64,000 bases of DNA, from positions 310,001 to 374,000 of the forward strand of contig NZ_RQWN01000004.1 of assembly GCF_003977755.1 (NCBI RefSeq). Direction: 5' to 3'. The DNA comes from Haloterrigena salifodinae (GTDB lineage: Archaea > Halobacteriota > Halobacteria > Halobacteriales > Natrialbaceae). The number at the start of each line of letters is the position of its first letter. The first letter of the stretch is position 1. A model generated the notes under the pieces. That model saw nothing but the letters and a program-made list of their open reading frames with translations, was not told where the DNA came from and did not search any database. The position numbers were made by a program, and so were the translations under genes. Positions 16,627-24,880 of this stretch are shown here, in pieces.

Positions 16627-18019
16627 TACCGACCTACTGCTGACGTTCTACGGAGACGACTTCACGGGATCGACGGACGCGTTGGAGGGATTGGCCGACA
16701 ACGGCGTTCGGGCAGTCCTCTTCACGAGACCGCCGACTACGGAAGACTTGGAACGCTTCGATGACCTCGACGCCGTCGGTGTCGCGGGCGTGAGTCGCAC
16801 CATGACGCCGGAGGAGATGGAGTCGGAGCTCCCGTCGGTTTTCGACGCGCTCGGCGAACTGAACGCTCCGATTGTCCACTATAAGGTCTGTTCGACGTTC
16901 GATTCCTCGCCGGAGGTCGGGAGCATCGGGACCGCGATCGACGTCGCTCAAGACGCGTACGACTCGCCGTTCGTGCCCGTCTCTCAGGGAACAGAGGTCC
17001 CGCACGGGCGCTACGTCGCGTTCTCGAATCTCTTCGCAGAACGCGGCGGGGAGATGTACCGGATCGACCGCCACCCGACCATGCGCGACCATCCGGTCAC
17101 CCCGATGCACGAGAGCGACCTCCGGCGCCACCTCGGAGAGCAGACGAGTCGTCCGATCGGCCGCGTCGACCAACGGTTCCTCGACGACTACGAGGCCGCC
17201 GAGGCGGAGCTCACGGGGACGATTCGCGAGAACGAGGACGAAATCGTCGTCCTCGACGCGCTGGACACGGACCACCTCGAGACGATCGGACGCCTCCTGT
17301 GGGACCGCGCGACCGACGCGTCGGGCCCGCTGTTCGCGGTCGGCTCCTCTGGTCTCGAGCATCACGCCCTCGTCAGTCACTGGGACGAGACCGGCGAGAT
17401 CGATCGGGATGCGACGTACTTCGAGAAGCGAGAGCCGGCGGACAACATCGCCGTCATGTCCGGCAGCGCCTCCGAAGAGACGGCGGCGCAGATCGACTGG
17501 GCGAACGAACACGGGTTCCGCCTCGTTTCGATCGACACCGAGCGTCTGGTCGACCCCGACCAGAAGAGCGACGCGCGGGCCGCCGCAGTCGAGGAGGCCC
17601 TCGCCGCGCTGGACGACGGCGAGAGCGTCGTCCTCTACTCCGCCCGCGGTCCGGACGACCCCGCTATCGACGCCACACGAGCGGCGTTCGAGGAGCACGG
17701 GACGGCGGAGAACCTCGAATCGTATCTGGGGCACCAGCAGGGGGTCATGTTCCGCGAACTCCTCGAGCGATCGGACGTGACGCGCGCCTGCGTCGCCGGC
17801 GGGGACACGAGCAGCCACGTGATCTCCGAGCTGAACCTCGACGCGCTCGAGGCGATCGCCCCGGCCGCGCCCGGCGGGCCGCTGTGCCGAGCGCACTCGG
17901 CGACTACGGCGTTCGACGGCCTCGAGCTCGCGCTCAAAGGCGGGCAGGTCCATACGGAAAACGACGAGTTCGACTACTTCGGCGTCGTCGAGCAGGGCGG
18001 ACTCGAAAACGCCGACTGA
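16619..18019 (+). CDS. DUF1537 four-carbon/branched acid-sugar kinase (OiaK-like)
   Basis: A 466-residue acid-sugar kinase. The N-terminal substrate domain opens with LLLTFYGDDFTGSTDALE, the diagnostic YxADDxTG-like motif; the C-terminal nucleotide domain contains GGDTSSHVISEL and a PGGPLCRA segment. Known family members phosphorylate threonate, erythronate, 3-oxo-tetronates or 3-oxo-isoapionate. Its start overlaps the stop of the RuBisCO-like gene by 8 nt, indicating translational coupling and a shared pathway. Given that partner and the ApnO-like dehydrogenase next door, 3-oxo-isoapionate kinase is the best guess. Confidence 0.9.
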   Translation: MTDTDLLLTFYGDDFTGSTDALEGLADNGVRAVLFTRPPTTEDLERFDDLDAVGVAGVSRTMTPEEMESELPSVFDALGELNAPIVHYKVCSTFDSSPEVGSIGTAIDVAQDAYDSPFVPVSQGTEVPHGRYVAFSNLFAERGGEMYRIDRHPTMRDHPVTPMHESDLRRHLGEQTSRPIGRVDQRFLDDYEAAEAELTGTIRENEDEIVVLDALDTDHLETIGRLLWDRATDASGPLFAVGSSGLEHHALVSHWDETGEIDRDATYFEKREPADNIAVMSGSASEETAAQIDWANEHGFRLVSIDTERLVDPDQKSDARAAAVEEALAALDDGESVVLYSARGPDDPAIDATRAAFEEHGTAENLESYLGHQQGVMFRELLERSDVTRACVAGGDTSSHVISELNLDALEAIAPAAPGGPLCRAHSATTAFDGLELALKGGQVHTENDEFDYFGVVEQGGLENAD

Positions 18020-18129
18020 CCGACTTCCCGTTCTCGTCTCGTACTGAGTACGCTGTGACGGCGACGGGCGTTCCGCTCTCGAAAGCGAGTCACCGGGCAA
18101 CGAGATTTCGAGAGCGCTAGCCGGCGTTT

Positions 18130-18969
18130 CTACGCCACTTCGGACGCGATCTCCTCGAGCTTCTCCTCGGAAAATACTCGGTCTTTCCAGTCGGCCCTGA
18201 AGAGGTCCCGTTCGGTCTCGTCGATGATCTCCCGCGCGCCGTCGGAGAACGGGAAGTCAGTGAATCCGAACACGATCCCCAGTTCGACCCTGAAATGGCC
18301 GAAGAGGAAATCCCGTGCCGCCTGTTCGGGGACCCCCTGCTCGACCACGTGATCGTACGCTTCCCGGACGGCGTACAGACACGAACCGAGCACCATTTCG
18401 ACGAGCGCCGGCTCCAGCAGGAACATCTGCTCTGTCGTCAGTTCGTGGGCGCGGCGGACCGGCGCATAGATGTCGCGTGCGAGGGCCTCGCCGCGCTCGT
18501 AGTCCTCGTCGGGGCCCTGATGAAGGGCACAGACGATGTCCTGTTCCTCTCGACCCCGGCCGCCGAACCAGTCCGGATCGTCGCGGCTCAAATCCGAACT
18601 CGCATCGATGATCGACGGGTGGGCGGGGTGGGTGATGAAGTAGGAGATATCGTCCCGCTCGGCGAGCGTGTCGGCGTACGCCGCCGCGGGGTCCAGGAGC
18701 ACGACCATCGTTCCGCTGTCGATCTTCGGGACGATATCTTCGGAAATCGGCCCGATGAGGTCGTCCGGAACCGCCATGACGACGATCCCGGCGCCGTCGA
18801 GCGCCTGCGCTTCGTCGACCGCGGAGACGCCTCGATCGGCGAGTCTCTCCCGGCCCTCCTCGCTCGGTTCCACGTACCGCACGTCGTATCTGGCGTTATC
18901 CTTGAGGCGGTCGGTGATTCTGCAACCCATCTTTCCGCCGGCTCCCAGAAGAGCGACTCGAGTAGTCAT
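18130..18969 (-). CDS. NAD-binding dehydrogenase, ApnO-like (D-apionate oxidoisomerase candidate)
   Basis: A 279-residue protein with an N-terminal Rossmann motif, VALLGAGGKMG, and a helical C-terminal domain of the phosphogluconate-dehydrogenase-C type. Conserved-looking stretches include VVMAVPDD, ITHPAHPSI and LLEPALVEM. D-apionate oxidoisomerases (ApnO) belong to this kind of protein and form 3-oxo-isoapionate, the substrate of an OiaK kinase and a RuBisCO-like enzyme. Both genes sit immediately left, converging on this one. I chose the ATG at 18969, where the Rossmann domain begins; the frame is open far upstream but non-conserved there. Specificity is inferred from neighbourhood. Confidence 0.78.
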   Translation of the reverse strand: MTTRVALLGAGGKMGCRITDRLKDNARYDVRYVEPSEEGRERLADRGVSAVDEAQALDGAGIVVMAVPDDLIGPISEDIVPKIDSGTMVVLLDPAAAYADTLAERDDISYFITHPAHPSIIDASSDLSRDDPDWFGGRGREEQDIVCALHQGPDEDYERGEALARDIYAPVRRAHELTTEQMFLLEPALVEMVLGSCLYAVREAYDHVVEQGVPEQAARDFLFGHFRVELGIVFGFTDFPFSDGAREIIDETERDLFRADWKDRVFSEEKLEEIASEVA

Positions 18970-19419
18970 GCTTACTGATCCATGTCCACCAATACCGTCC
19001 GGCGAGTTAAACATTGTTGCTACGGCGCGAATGCGGCAGATTCGCGAGAGACGATACCAGTGACTGAACGATATCGTCGAGGAGGTTCCTCGCAGAAGCT
19101 GACGGAAACTCCGTGAGACGACTTTTCGCGAGTGACAGAGAAAATATGCCGCGCAGTGTTCCAATGACGGATATGAAGGGTGATACAGACAAACATGTAC
19201 ACAGCAGTTCGTTTTCCTCCTCGCTAACCGACCTTCAGTCCGAGGCCGAATCTCAGACACTCCTCGCTTCGACGATGATAGTGGACCGAACGGTTTCGGG
19301 CGACTCGAGTCTGTAGTGTCGTCGATTTCGACCCGAAATGAAAACAACTCGAGCGAATAATAGGAATATCTGCAGCGAATTATCCGAAGTATTTTGCCGG
19401 TAGAAGCTAGAGGTCGACT
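18970..19419. other. Divergent spacer between ApnO-like and IclR genes
   Basis: About 450 bases with the promoters of two divergent genes. Short ORFs here are not credible. No strong inverted repeat was seen. Confidence 0.4.
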
Positions 19420-20193
19420 ATGGACGAAGATTTTAGCGAGATGCGAACGGTGCAGGCGACGGAGACGGCATTCGACATCGTGGAGTACCTCCAGACGGAA
19501 AACGGGGCGAAACTCCACGAGATCGCGGAAGCGCTGGGCCTGGCGAACAGCACGGTGTACCACCACTTGAATACCCTCCTCAAGCGGCGGTACGTCACCA
19601 GAGACGGCGACACGTACCATCCCGGCTTGGAGTTTCTCAACGTCGGGGGACTAGTTCGCGACCGACGGAGAGTGAACCGCCTCTCCGAGTCGTTCGTCGA
19701 AGCGCTCGCGGAGGAAACCGGCGAACAGGTGCAGTTCATCGTCGAGGAGAACGGGCTCGGCTACCACGTGTACACAGCGACCGGCGAACACGCGACGTCG
19801 ATCGATAGCCGGCCGGGGAAGCGAATTTTCCTCCACGCGAACGCGGCGGGGAAGGCGATCGTCGCCTACGACTCCGAGGATCGCCTCGACGAAATCATCG
19901 ATACGGTGGGGCTGCCCGCACTCACCGAACATACGATCACGGATCGAGAAGAACTGGTGGCCGAACTCGAGCAGGTCCGCGAACAAGGATACGCGTACAA
20001 CTGGGAGGAGCACGTCGAAGGGTACTGTGGAATCGCGGTTCCCATCCGGCCGGAGGACGAGGTTCTCGGAGCGCTCGCGCTCGGCGGGCCGATCGAGCGA
20101 ATCAAGAACGAACAGTCGAAGGAAGCGTTGACGCAGCGACTTCGCGAAACGGGTAACGAGTTCGAGCTGGAGCTCAAGTTCCCCGATTTATAG
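19420..20193 (+). CDS. IclR-family transcriptional regulator
   Basis: A 257-residue regulator. Residues about 1-75 form a winged helix-turn-helix with the recognition helix in LHEIAEALGLANSTVYHHLNTL; the remainder is the IclR effector-binding domain, including HANAAGKAIVA and a late CGIAVPI segment. Effectors of this family are usually small acids or sugar acids. It lies at the end of the acid-sugar cluster, divergent from the ApnO-like gene, and is the obvious candidate regulator of 7694-18969. Its sites are unknown; the GTGGGA inverted repeat at 11759 is one candidate. Confidence 0.92.
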   Translation: MDEDFSEMRTVQATETAFDIVEYLQTENGAKLHEIAEALGLANSTVYHHLNTLLKRRYVTRDGDTYHPGLEFLNVGGLVRDRRRVNRLSESFVEALAEETGEQVQFIVEENGLGYHVYTATGEHATSIDSRPGKRIFLHANAAGKAIVAYDSEDRLDEIIDTVGLPALTEHTITDREELVAELEQVREQGYAYNWEEHVEGYCGIAVPIRPEDEVLGALALGGPIERIKNEQSKEALTQRLRETGNEFELELKFPDL

Positions 20194-20894
20194 CCGGTTC
20201 TAACGGGCGATTTCGGCTATCGAGACTTGGGGCACTGATTGCTCTGGGGCCTTTACACGCATACATATGTAAATAAAAGATGCTAGGAAAGACAACTGTC
20301 CACCTGACGATCGGACATCCGAAACGGAGCGTATCGAGCCACTCGAAAATCCTCTCAGCACAGCGATTGCGGTTTCGTCGGGAAGTGGTGCCCTCTTCGC
20401 GTTTCGACTTCGGCTAGAGGAATGCCTCGATCGCGTTCGTTCAGAATTCGCGTGCGATCGGTCTCTCGAGGTCGTCTCCGCCCGAGGTTCATCGATTGCG
20501 ATCCCCAGAGGGGACGTACCCACGCAAAATCACACTTGATTATCGAAGTAATCACGTGTGTTTCCTTCAAAGACGATTCGGCCGGTTTCGGCGATGAAGA
20601 GCCGTCAGTACCGCAAACTCATCATTCATAAATCCCATACTGCTATAGAAAATTCCGCCAGCAACACGATACGGCAGAATCCGGAGAGGGAGGTCGTCGT
20701 TCGCGAGCAATGGTGGTAGCCGTCTCGAGAAAGTGGTTCCGAGTGGCCCCGTACTGCTCGCCAACCGTCCCGTGGTGTATACCCACGACCACCGCATCAC
20801 AGCGCGGATCGGTGACGAAGAACAATAAGATGACGGTTGTCCCTGACGCTTTTCACAGCACGGCGTGAGAGGCCAGTAACGAGTCCGATACACA
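20194..20894. other. Gene-poor spacer
   Basis: About 700 bases without a convincing gene. It contains copy 2 of the dispersed 20-nt palindrome. The minus strand at about 20644-20840 has an open stretch with CDAVVVGIHH, vaguely like the end of a Usp domain, but too short and degenerate to call. Confidence 0.4.
20253..20272. repeat. Dispersed 20-nt palindromic element, copy 2
   Basis: TTACACGCATACATATGTAA, followed by ATA. It shares the GCATACAT centre with copy 3 and differs from it at two positions, C for G in the left arm and A for C in the right arm. Confidence 0.6.
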
Positions 20895-21896
20895 ATGGAA
20901 GACGTCCCCGAACTACAACCGATCGATATCGTAACGCAGCGCCTTCGTGACGGCGCTCACGAGAGCGTCAGCACGTCGTTCCGGGCATATCAGCGAGCGG
21001 AACCCAAACGACGGAAGGAACTGCTCCGATCGATGCGATCGGTCGCGGACGATCGCCCGGACGTTCTCGCTCCACACGTTCACGAACTGGTCCCATTTCT
21101 CACCGACGAGACGCGATCGGTTCGGCTGAACGCCGCGAAACTGTTCGTCGCCCTCTCGAGGGCGAATCCGGACACCGTGATCGACGACGTCGACGCGCTC
21201 GCCGGTCGACTCGCCGACGAGGAGGAGTTCTACTACGTTCGGGCGCGCTCCGCCGAGGCGCTCGGCTACATTGGAGCCGACTACCCCCAGGACGTCGCGA
21301 CGCCGGATCTACTGGCGAACCTCGTGATCGGACTGTCGTTCGACGAACCGGAAGTGAGGGAGAAACTCGCCAAAGCGCTCGCGTATATCGCGCTGGGTGA
21401 TCCGGGCCGGTTGCGTCACCGAGTCGCGGATCTCGCGGCACATCTCGACGCCGAGGAGGAACTCGTGCGCTATCACCTCTGTACGGCGCTCGTCGCGGTC
21501 GGCAGCGAGTATCCGGCTGCCCTGTCCGATGCGGTCGACGCCCTCTCGACGCGCCTCGAGGACGAGCGTCCGCACGTTCGCGGGCGCGCCGCCGAGGCGC
21601 TCGGGTTGGTCGCTCGGACCGCTCCGAACGGATCGCCACTCTCATCCGAACGACTCGCGACGCTCGCCGAGGAGAGCGACGAACCGTTCGTAACCGAACG
21701 CGCACGCTTTGCAACGGCTACGGGGAAGAACACGGCCGGCGATACCGACGAGATCGGGTCGCTCGGGTCGATTCGCGAACGGACGGACGAAATCGTCGAC
21801 GAAATCACGTCTCCTGACCACGAATGTCCGCATTGCGGGGCGGCCGTGCCGGAAAACGGATCGCCGCTGTGTCCGCACTGCGGCGGCCCATACTGA
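20895..21896 (+). CDS. HEAT-repeat protein with C-terminal zinc ribbon
   Basis: A 333-residue protein made mostly of alpha-helical HEAT repeats (about residues 20-260), with recurring R-x-x-A-A-x-x-L and ARSAEALGYIG / GRAAEALGLVA signatures, ending in a double CPHCG zinc ribbon (CPHCG-x9-CPHCGGPY). HEAT repeats bind proteins or, in phycobilisome-lyase-like archaeal forms, act as scaffolds. The zinc ribbon suggests nucleic-acid or protein contact. No partner is evident; it lies alone upstream of the iron cluster. The function is unknown and the domain assignment is firm. Confidence 0.85.
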   Translation: MEDVPELQPIDIVTQRLRDGAHESVSTSFRAYQRAEPKRRKELLRSMRSVADDRPDVLAPHVHELVPFLTDETRSVRLNAAKLFVALSRANPDTVIDDVDALAGRLADEEEFYYVRARSAEALGYIGADYPQDVATPDLLANLVIGLSFDEPEVREKLAKALAYIALGDPGRLRHRVADLAAHLDAEEELVRYHLCTALVAVGSEYPAALSDAVDALSTRLEDERPHVRGRAAEALGLVARTAPNGSPLSSERLATLAEESDEPFVTERARFATATGKNTAGDTDEIGSLGSIRERTDEIVDEITSPDHECPHCGAAVPENGSPLCPHCGGPY

Positions 21897-22097
21897 GAGC
21901 TGGGCCACTCGTCGGTGCAGACGGGTCGATTCTCCGATGGCGCCCGCAGTTGCAGAACTGGGACCAGTTTTCCAGTAGGATCGCCGCTCGCCAGCCGCCT
22001 ATCGCCTGATCGAACGGACCGATAAATCGGATGGAGACGAAGCGGAACCAGAACAAAATGTACCGTAGAGAGCCACAGCGTGATTACCGACCAGTGA

Positions 22098-22145
22098 TTA
22101 GGCTTGCCTAAAACCAGAACGATTTTATATTTTAGGCTGGCCTAA
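22098..22145 (+). promoter_or_regulatory. Iron-type operator pair flanking a TATA box
   Basis: Two palindromes, TTAGGCTTGCCTAA (22098-22111) and TTAGGCTGGCCTAA (22132-22145), resemble DtxR/IdeR-family sites. Between them TTTTATATTTT (about 22123-22133) is a TATA box. Spacing puts transcription start near 22150, at the ATG at 22152. A bound metal-loaded repressor would block TATA access and initiation. Confidence 0.75.
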
Positions 22146-22151
22146 ATAGAT

Positions 22152-22343
22152 ATGAGACGCAAATTCGGGTGGCTGGGGACGTCGGTTCAGCAACGTCGTC
22201 TGCCGTCCGGCGGTGGAGTCAGCGGCGGCGTATCACTCGAACGGCGGCTGGAACCGTATGGAAACGGTGGCAACGCGCGCAACGAAACCGAGCGCACCGG
22301 AGAGCCGCTCTCGAGCGAACCGGCCGGAACGATTCGAGGATGA
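22152..22343 (+). CDS. Short leader ORF overlapping the FecCD permease start
   Basis: A 63-codon ORF starting MRRKFGWLG at the predicted transcription start and ending in a TGA that overlaps the permease ATG (ATGA at 22340-22343). The product is Arg/Gly-rich and unlike haloarchaeal proteins, so the peptide may have no function of its own. The arrangement suggests translational coupling, and a 22-codon ORF with the same architecture precedes the binding-protein gene at 23649. An alternative is that this is simply untranslated leader. Confidence 0.4.
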   Translation: MRRKFGWLGTSVQQRRLPSGGGVSGGVSLERRLEPYGNGGNARNETERTGEPLSSEPAGTIRG

Positions 22344-23470
22344 GCGAGAAGAAGTCGAACGTCGGAACGGGACGAACCGCGAGCTCGCGGCTAACCGAGT
22401 CGCGGCTCGGGTGGCTCCTGGATCCGAAACTCGCCACCGTGGTACTCGCCAGCGTCGCCGTCGTCTTCGTCGGCGGGCTGATACAGATCAGTTACGGCGC
22501 CTACTCGATGACGTTTTTCGAGGCGTGGCGTGCGCTGTTCAATCCGGACGTGGTGTTCAACCCGCAGGCCTGGGATGCGTTCTTGCTAGGCGAAACGATG
22601 CCCGAGATGAGTTCCGAGAGCCTCATTGTCTGGAACATCCGGCTGCCGCGGGTCTTCGTCGCAGCTCTCGTCGGCATGAACCTCGGCGTCTCGGGAACGA
22701 TATTTCAGGCGGTGACCCGAAACGAACTCGCGAGCCCGTTCATTCTCGGCGTCTCCTCGGGTGCCGGGCTCATGATTCTGTTGACGCTCGTCGTCTTCGG
22801 GAGTCTGACGGCGTTTCTCCCGATAATCGCCGCGGTTGGCGGTGCCGTGGCGTTTCTGATCGTCTACGTAATCGCCTGGAAGAACGGAACCTCGCCGATT
22901 CGGCTGGTTCTCGCCGGCGTCATCGTCGGAACGGTCTTCGGGTCGCTCCAGACGGGGCTGTTCTTCTTCGCGGACGATATCGGAGTCGTGCAGTCGGCCA
23001 TCGCGTGGACCACCGGGTCGCTCATCGGAACCGACTGGGATCAGGTGAGACTCATTCTCCCGTCGACAGCCGTAGTGGTCCTATTCGCTGTCGCCGGTTC
23101 GCGCCAGATGGACGTCCTCCTCTTGGGCGAACAGACCGCGCAGTCGCTCGGCATGTCGATCGAAAAAGCCCGATTCGCGCTGTCGGGCGTCGCCGTTCTC
23201 GCGGCGTCAGCGAGCATCGCCGTCGCCGGAATCGTCGGGTTCGTCGGGCTCATCGTGCCGCACATGGTGCGAAACCTCGTCGGCAGCGACTCCAAGAAGC
23301 TGATCGTCGGGTGCCTGTTCGTCGGGCCGGCGTTGATGGTCAGCGCCGACGTAGGCGCACGGCTGGCGTTGAGCCCGACCCAGATTCCCGTCGGAATCGT
23401 CACCGGTCTCCTCGGCGGCCCGTACTTCCTCTATCTGATGCGGAAACAGGAGGATATGGGTGAAATCTGA
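22340..23470 (+). CDS. FecCD-type iron/siderophore ABC permease
   Basis: A 376-residue polytopic permease of the FecCD/BtuC family, about ten helices. Landmarks are R-L-P-R-V near residue 102, GVSGTIFQAVTRNELASPFILGVSSGAGL, a central LAGVIVG and the C-terminal FVGLIVPHMVRNLVGSD coupling region that contacts the ATPase. It would move ferric chelates, heme or cobalamin across the membrane. Start ATG 22340 (MSEKKSN) is favoured because homologous sequence begins soon after; the frame is open 57 codons further up. Iron control is indicated by the operator pair at 22098-22145. No ATPase gene is present in the window. Confidence 0.92.
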   Translation: MSEKKSNVGTGRTASSRLTESRLGWLLDPKLATVVLASVAVVFVGGLIQISYGAYSMTFFEAWRALFNPDVVFNPQAWDAFLLGETMPEMSSESLIVWNIRLPRVFVAALVGMNLGVSGTIFQAVTRNELASPFILGVSSGAGLMILLTLVVFGSLTAFLPIIAAVGGAVAFLIVYVIAWKNGTSPIRLVLAGVIVGTVFGSLQTGLFFFADDIGVVQSAIAWTTGSLIGTDWDQVRLILPSTAVVVLFAVAGSRQMDVLLLGEQTAQSLGMSIEKARFALSGVAVLAASASIAVAGIVGFVGLIVPHMVRNLVGSDSKKLIVGCLFVGPALMVSADVGARLALSPTQIPVGIVTGLLGGPYFLYLMRKQEDMGEI

Positions 23471-23594
23471 ACCGAATCGACCGGTGTGGATGCACGCAGG
23501 ACAAGCGACTCGAGGTACACAGCGGGCGCCGATATCGGCAATCCAGCCGAGACGTTCGCTACCTCGCCTTTCACAGACCGACTACCGGAAGATT

Positions 23595-23644
23595 TTAGGC
23601 TCACCTAACAATCGGAGGCTTTATTATATTTTAGGCTAGCCTAA
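23595..23644 (+). promoter_or_regulatory. Second iron-type operator pair flanking a TATA box
   Basis: TTAGGCTCACCTAA (23595-23608) and the perfect palindrome TTAGGCTAGCCTAA (23631-23644) bracket TTATTATATT (23621-23630). The layout is nearly identical to that at 22098-22145 (36 versus 34 bp between box starts). It would control the binding-protein operon. Confidence 0.78.
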
Positions 23645-23648
23645 ATCC

Positions 23649-23717
23649 ATGAGGAGAGACGAGATGAGACGCGTTCGCCGACGCGGAGACCAGCTGATAA
23701 CGGAGGCAGCCAAATGA
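23649..23717 (+). CDS. 22-codon leader ORF coupled to binding-protein gene
   Basis: ATG at 23649 begins about where transcription should start and encodes MRRDEM...EAAK, 22 residues rich in Arg. Its TGA overlaps the ATG of the next gene (ATGA at 23714-23717). A GGAGG lies inside it 13 nt before that ATG. The coupling parallels 22152-22343. It is probably a regulatory leader rather than a functional peptide. Confidence 0.45.
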   Translation: MRRDEMRRVRRRGDQLITEAAK

Positions 23718-24880
23718 GAGATACTGACGACAGCACGACTGAGACGCCGACACGAAGAGACACGCTGAAATACGGCGGCGCGCTCGCGGCCGGTACCGCC
23801 CTCGCGGGCTGTTCGGAGTTGCTCGGACAGAGCGAAACGGACGAGACGCCCGCAGAGGGGACCTATTCGGTCTCGATGGAACCGATGGGGTCCGTCGCGT
23901 TCGACGAGGTACCCGAACGGTGGGCCGCGTACGACGGCGGCTACGCCGACATGGCCGTTGCGCTCGGACAGGCCGACGGGCTGGCGGGCGTCGGCGGCGC
24001 AGATCGTTACTACACGTACGTCTACGACGAACTCCCGGACGTGACCGTCGATCGAGACGTCATCGAGCAGTATCCGGAGGTTCGAACCAAGGAAGAGTTC
24101 TACGCGCTCGAGAGTGACGTACACCTGTACGACCCCCAGATGCTGATCAACTGGTTCGACTGGGACGAGGACGACGTCAACGAAATCGCGTCGACCGTCG
24201 CGCCGTTCGTCGGGAACCTGATCTTTCGGCGCTCCGACGACTGGCACGACTATCGCTACTACACGCTGTACGAGGCGTTCGAAAAAGTGGCCGAGGTGTT
24301 CCAAGCGCGAGCGCGCTACGAGGCGTTCAGCGAACTCCACACCGAGTTCATCGCGTCGATACAGGAGCGACTCCCGCCGACCGACGAACGGCCGGACGTC
24401 TTCCTCACGTTCGAAGGGGCCGACGAACCGGAGGCGTTCTCTCCGTACCGGCTCGACGATGCGGGGACGAGCAAGAAGCAGTGGCGGGATCTCGGCGTTC
24501 ACGACGCCCTGACGGGGACGGGCACCGACAATCTCAGCACCACGAACCGCGGAAAGCTCGATTACGAGAACCTGCTCGAGATCGATCCCGACGTGCTTCT
24601 CATTCGGGGTCACGAGCGAAAGTCCGCGGCAGAGTTCCGCGATACCGTTCTCGACTACATGCAGAGCCACCCTGTGGGGAGCGAACTCACCGCCGTCCAG
24701 AACGGGCGCGTGTACCGCGGCGGCTACCTCAACCAGGGCCCGATTCACAACCTCTTCCTGACCGAGCGAGCGGCGAAGCAACTGTTCCCCGACGAGTTCG
24801 GGGCCGTGACCGGCGACGACCAACTGTTCGACCGCCAAGCCGTTGCGGACATTATCAACGGAGACCTCACCGATGACTGA
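23714..24880 (+). CDS. Iron-chelate ABC substrate-binding lipoprotein 1
   Basis: A 388-residue cluster of class III (FecB/BtuF-like) binding protein. The N-terminus has a Tat motif (TRRDTLKYGG) and a lipobox ending at Cys33 (ALAGC), so it is anchored outside the membrane. The two lobes are joined by a long helix; the pattern SMEPMGSVAFDEVPERW is the typical opening, and VQNGRVYRGG the typical C-terminal one. It overlaps the next gene by 8 nt; that gene is a paralogue with the same signal (TRRDxLKYGGALA). Iron-responsive operators lie upstream. The chelate carried is unknown. Confidence 0.88.
   Translation: MRDTDDSTTETPTRRDTLKYGGALAAGTALAGCSELLGQSETDETPAEGTYSVSMEPMGSVAFDEVPERWAAYDGGYADMAVALGQADGLAGVGGADRYYTYVYDELPDVTVDRDVIEQYPEVRTKEEFYALESDVHLYDPQMLINWFDWDEDDVNEIASTVAPFVGNLIFRRSDDWHDYRYYTLYEAFEKVAEVFQARARYEAFSELHTEFIASIQERLPPTDERPDVFLTFEGADEPEAFSPYRLDDAGTSKKQWRDLGVHDALTGTGTDNLSTTNRGKLDYENLLEIDPDVLLIRGHERKSAAEFRDTVLDYMQSHPVGSELTAVQNGRVYRGGYLNQGPIHNLFLTERAAKQLFPDEFGAVTGDDQLFDRQAVADIINGDLTDD

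Noticed and set aside
20644-20840. Possible Usp-like fragment on the minus strand (CDAVVVGIHH)
   Set aside because: Only one strand-and-turn pattern resembles a Usp domain, no start codon context, and no nucleotide-binding motif follows.
22152-23470. Long version of the FecCD permease beginning upstream
   Set aside because: The upstream in-frame part (from 22169) is Arg-rich and hydrophilic without family similarity; the ATG at 22340 has an adjacent GAGGA.
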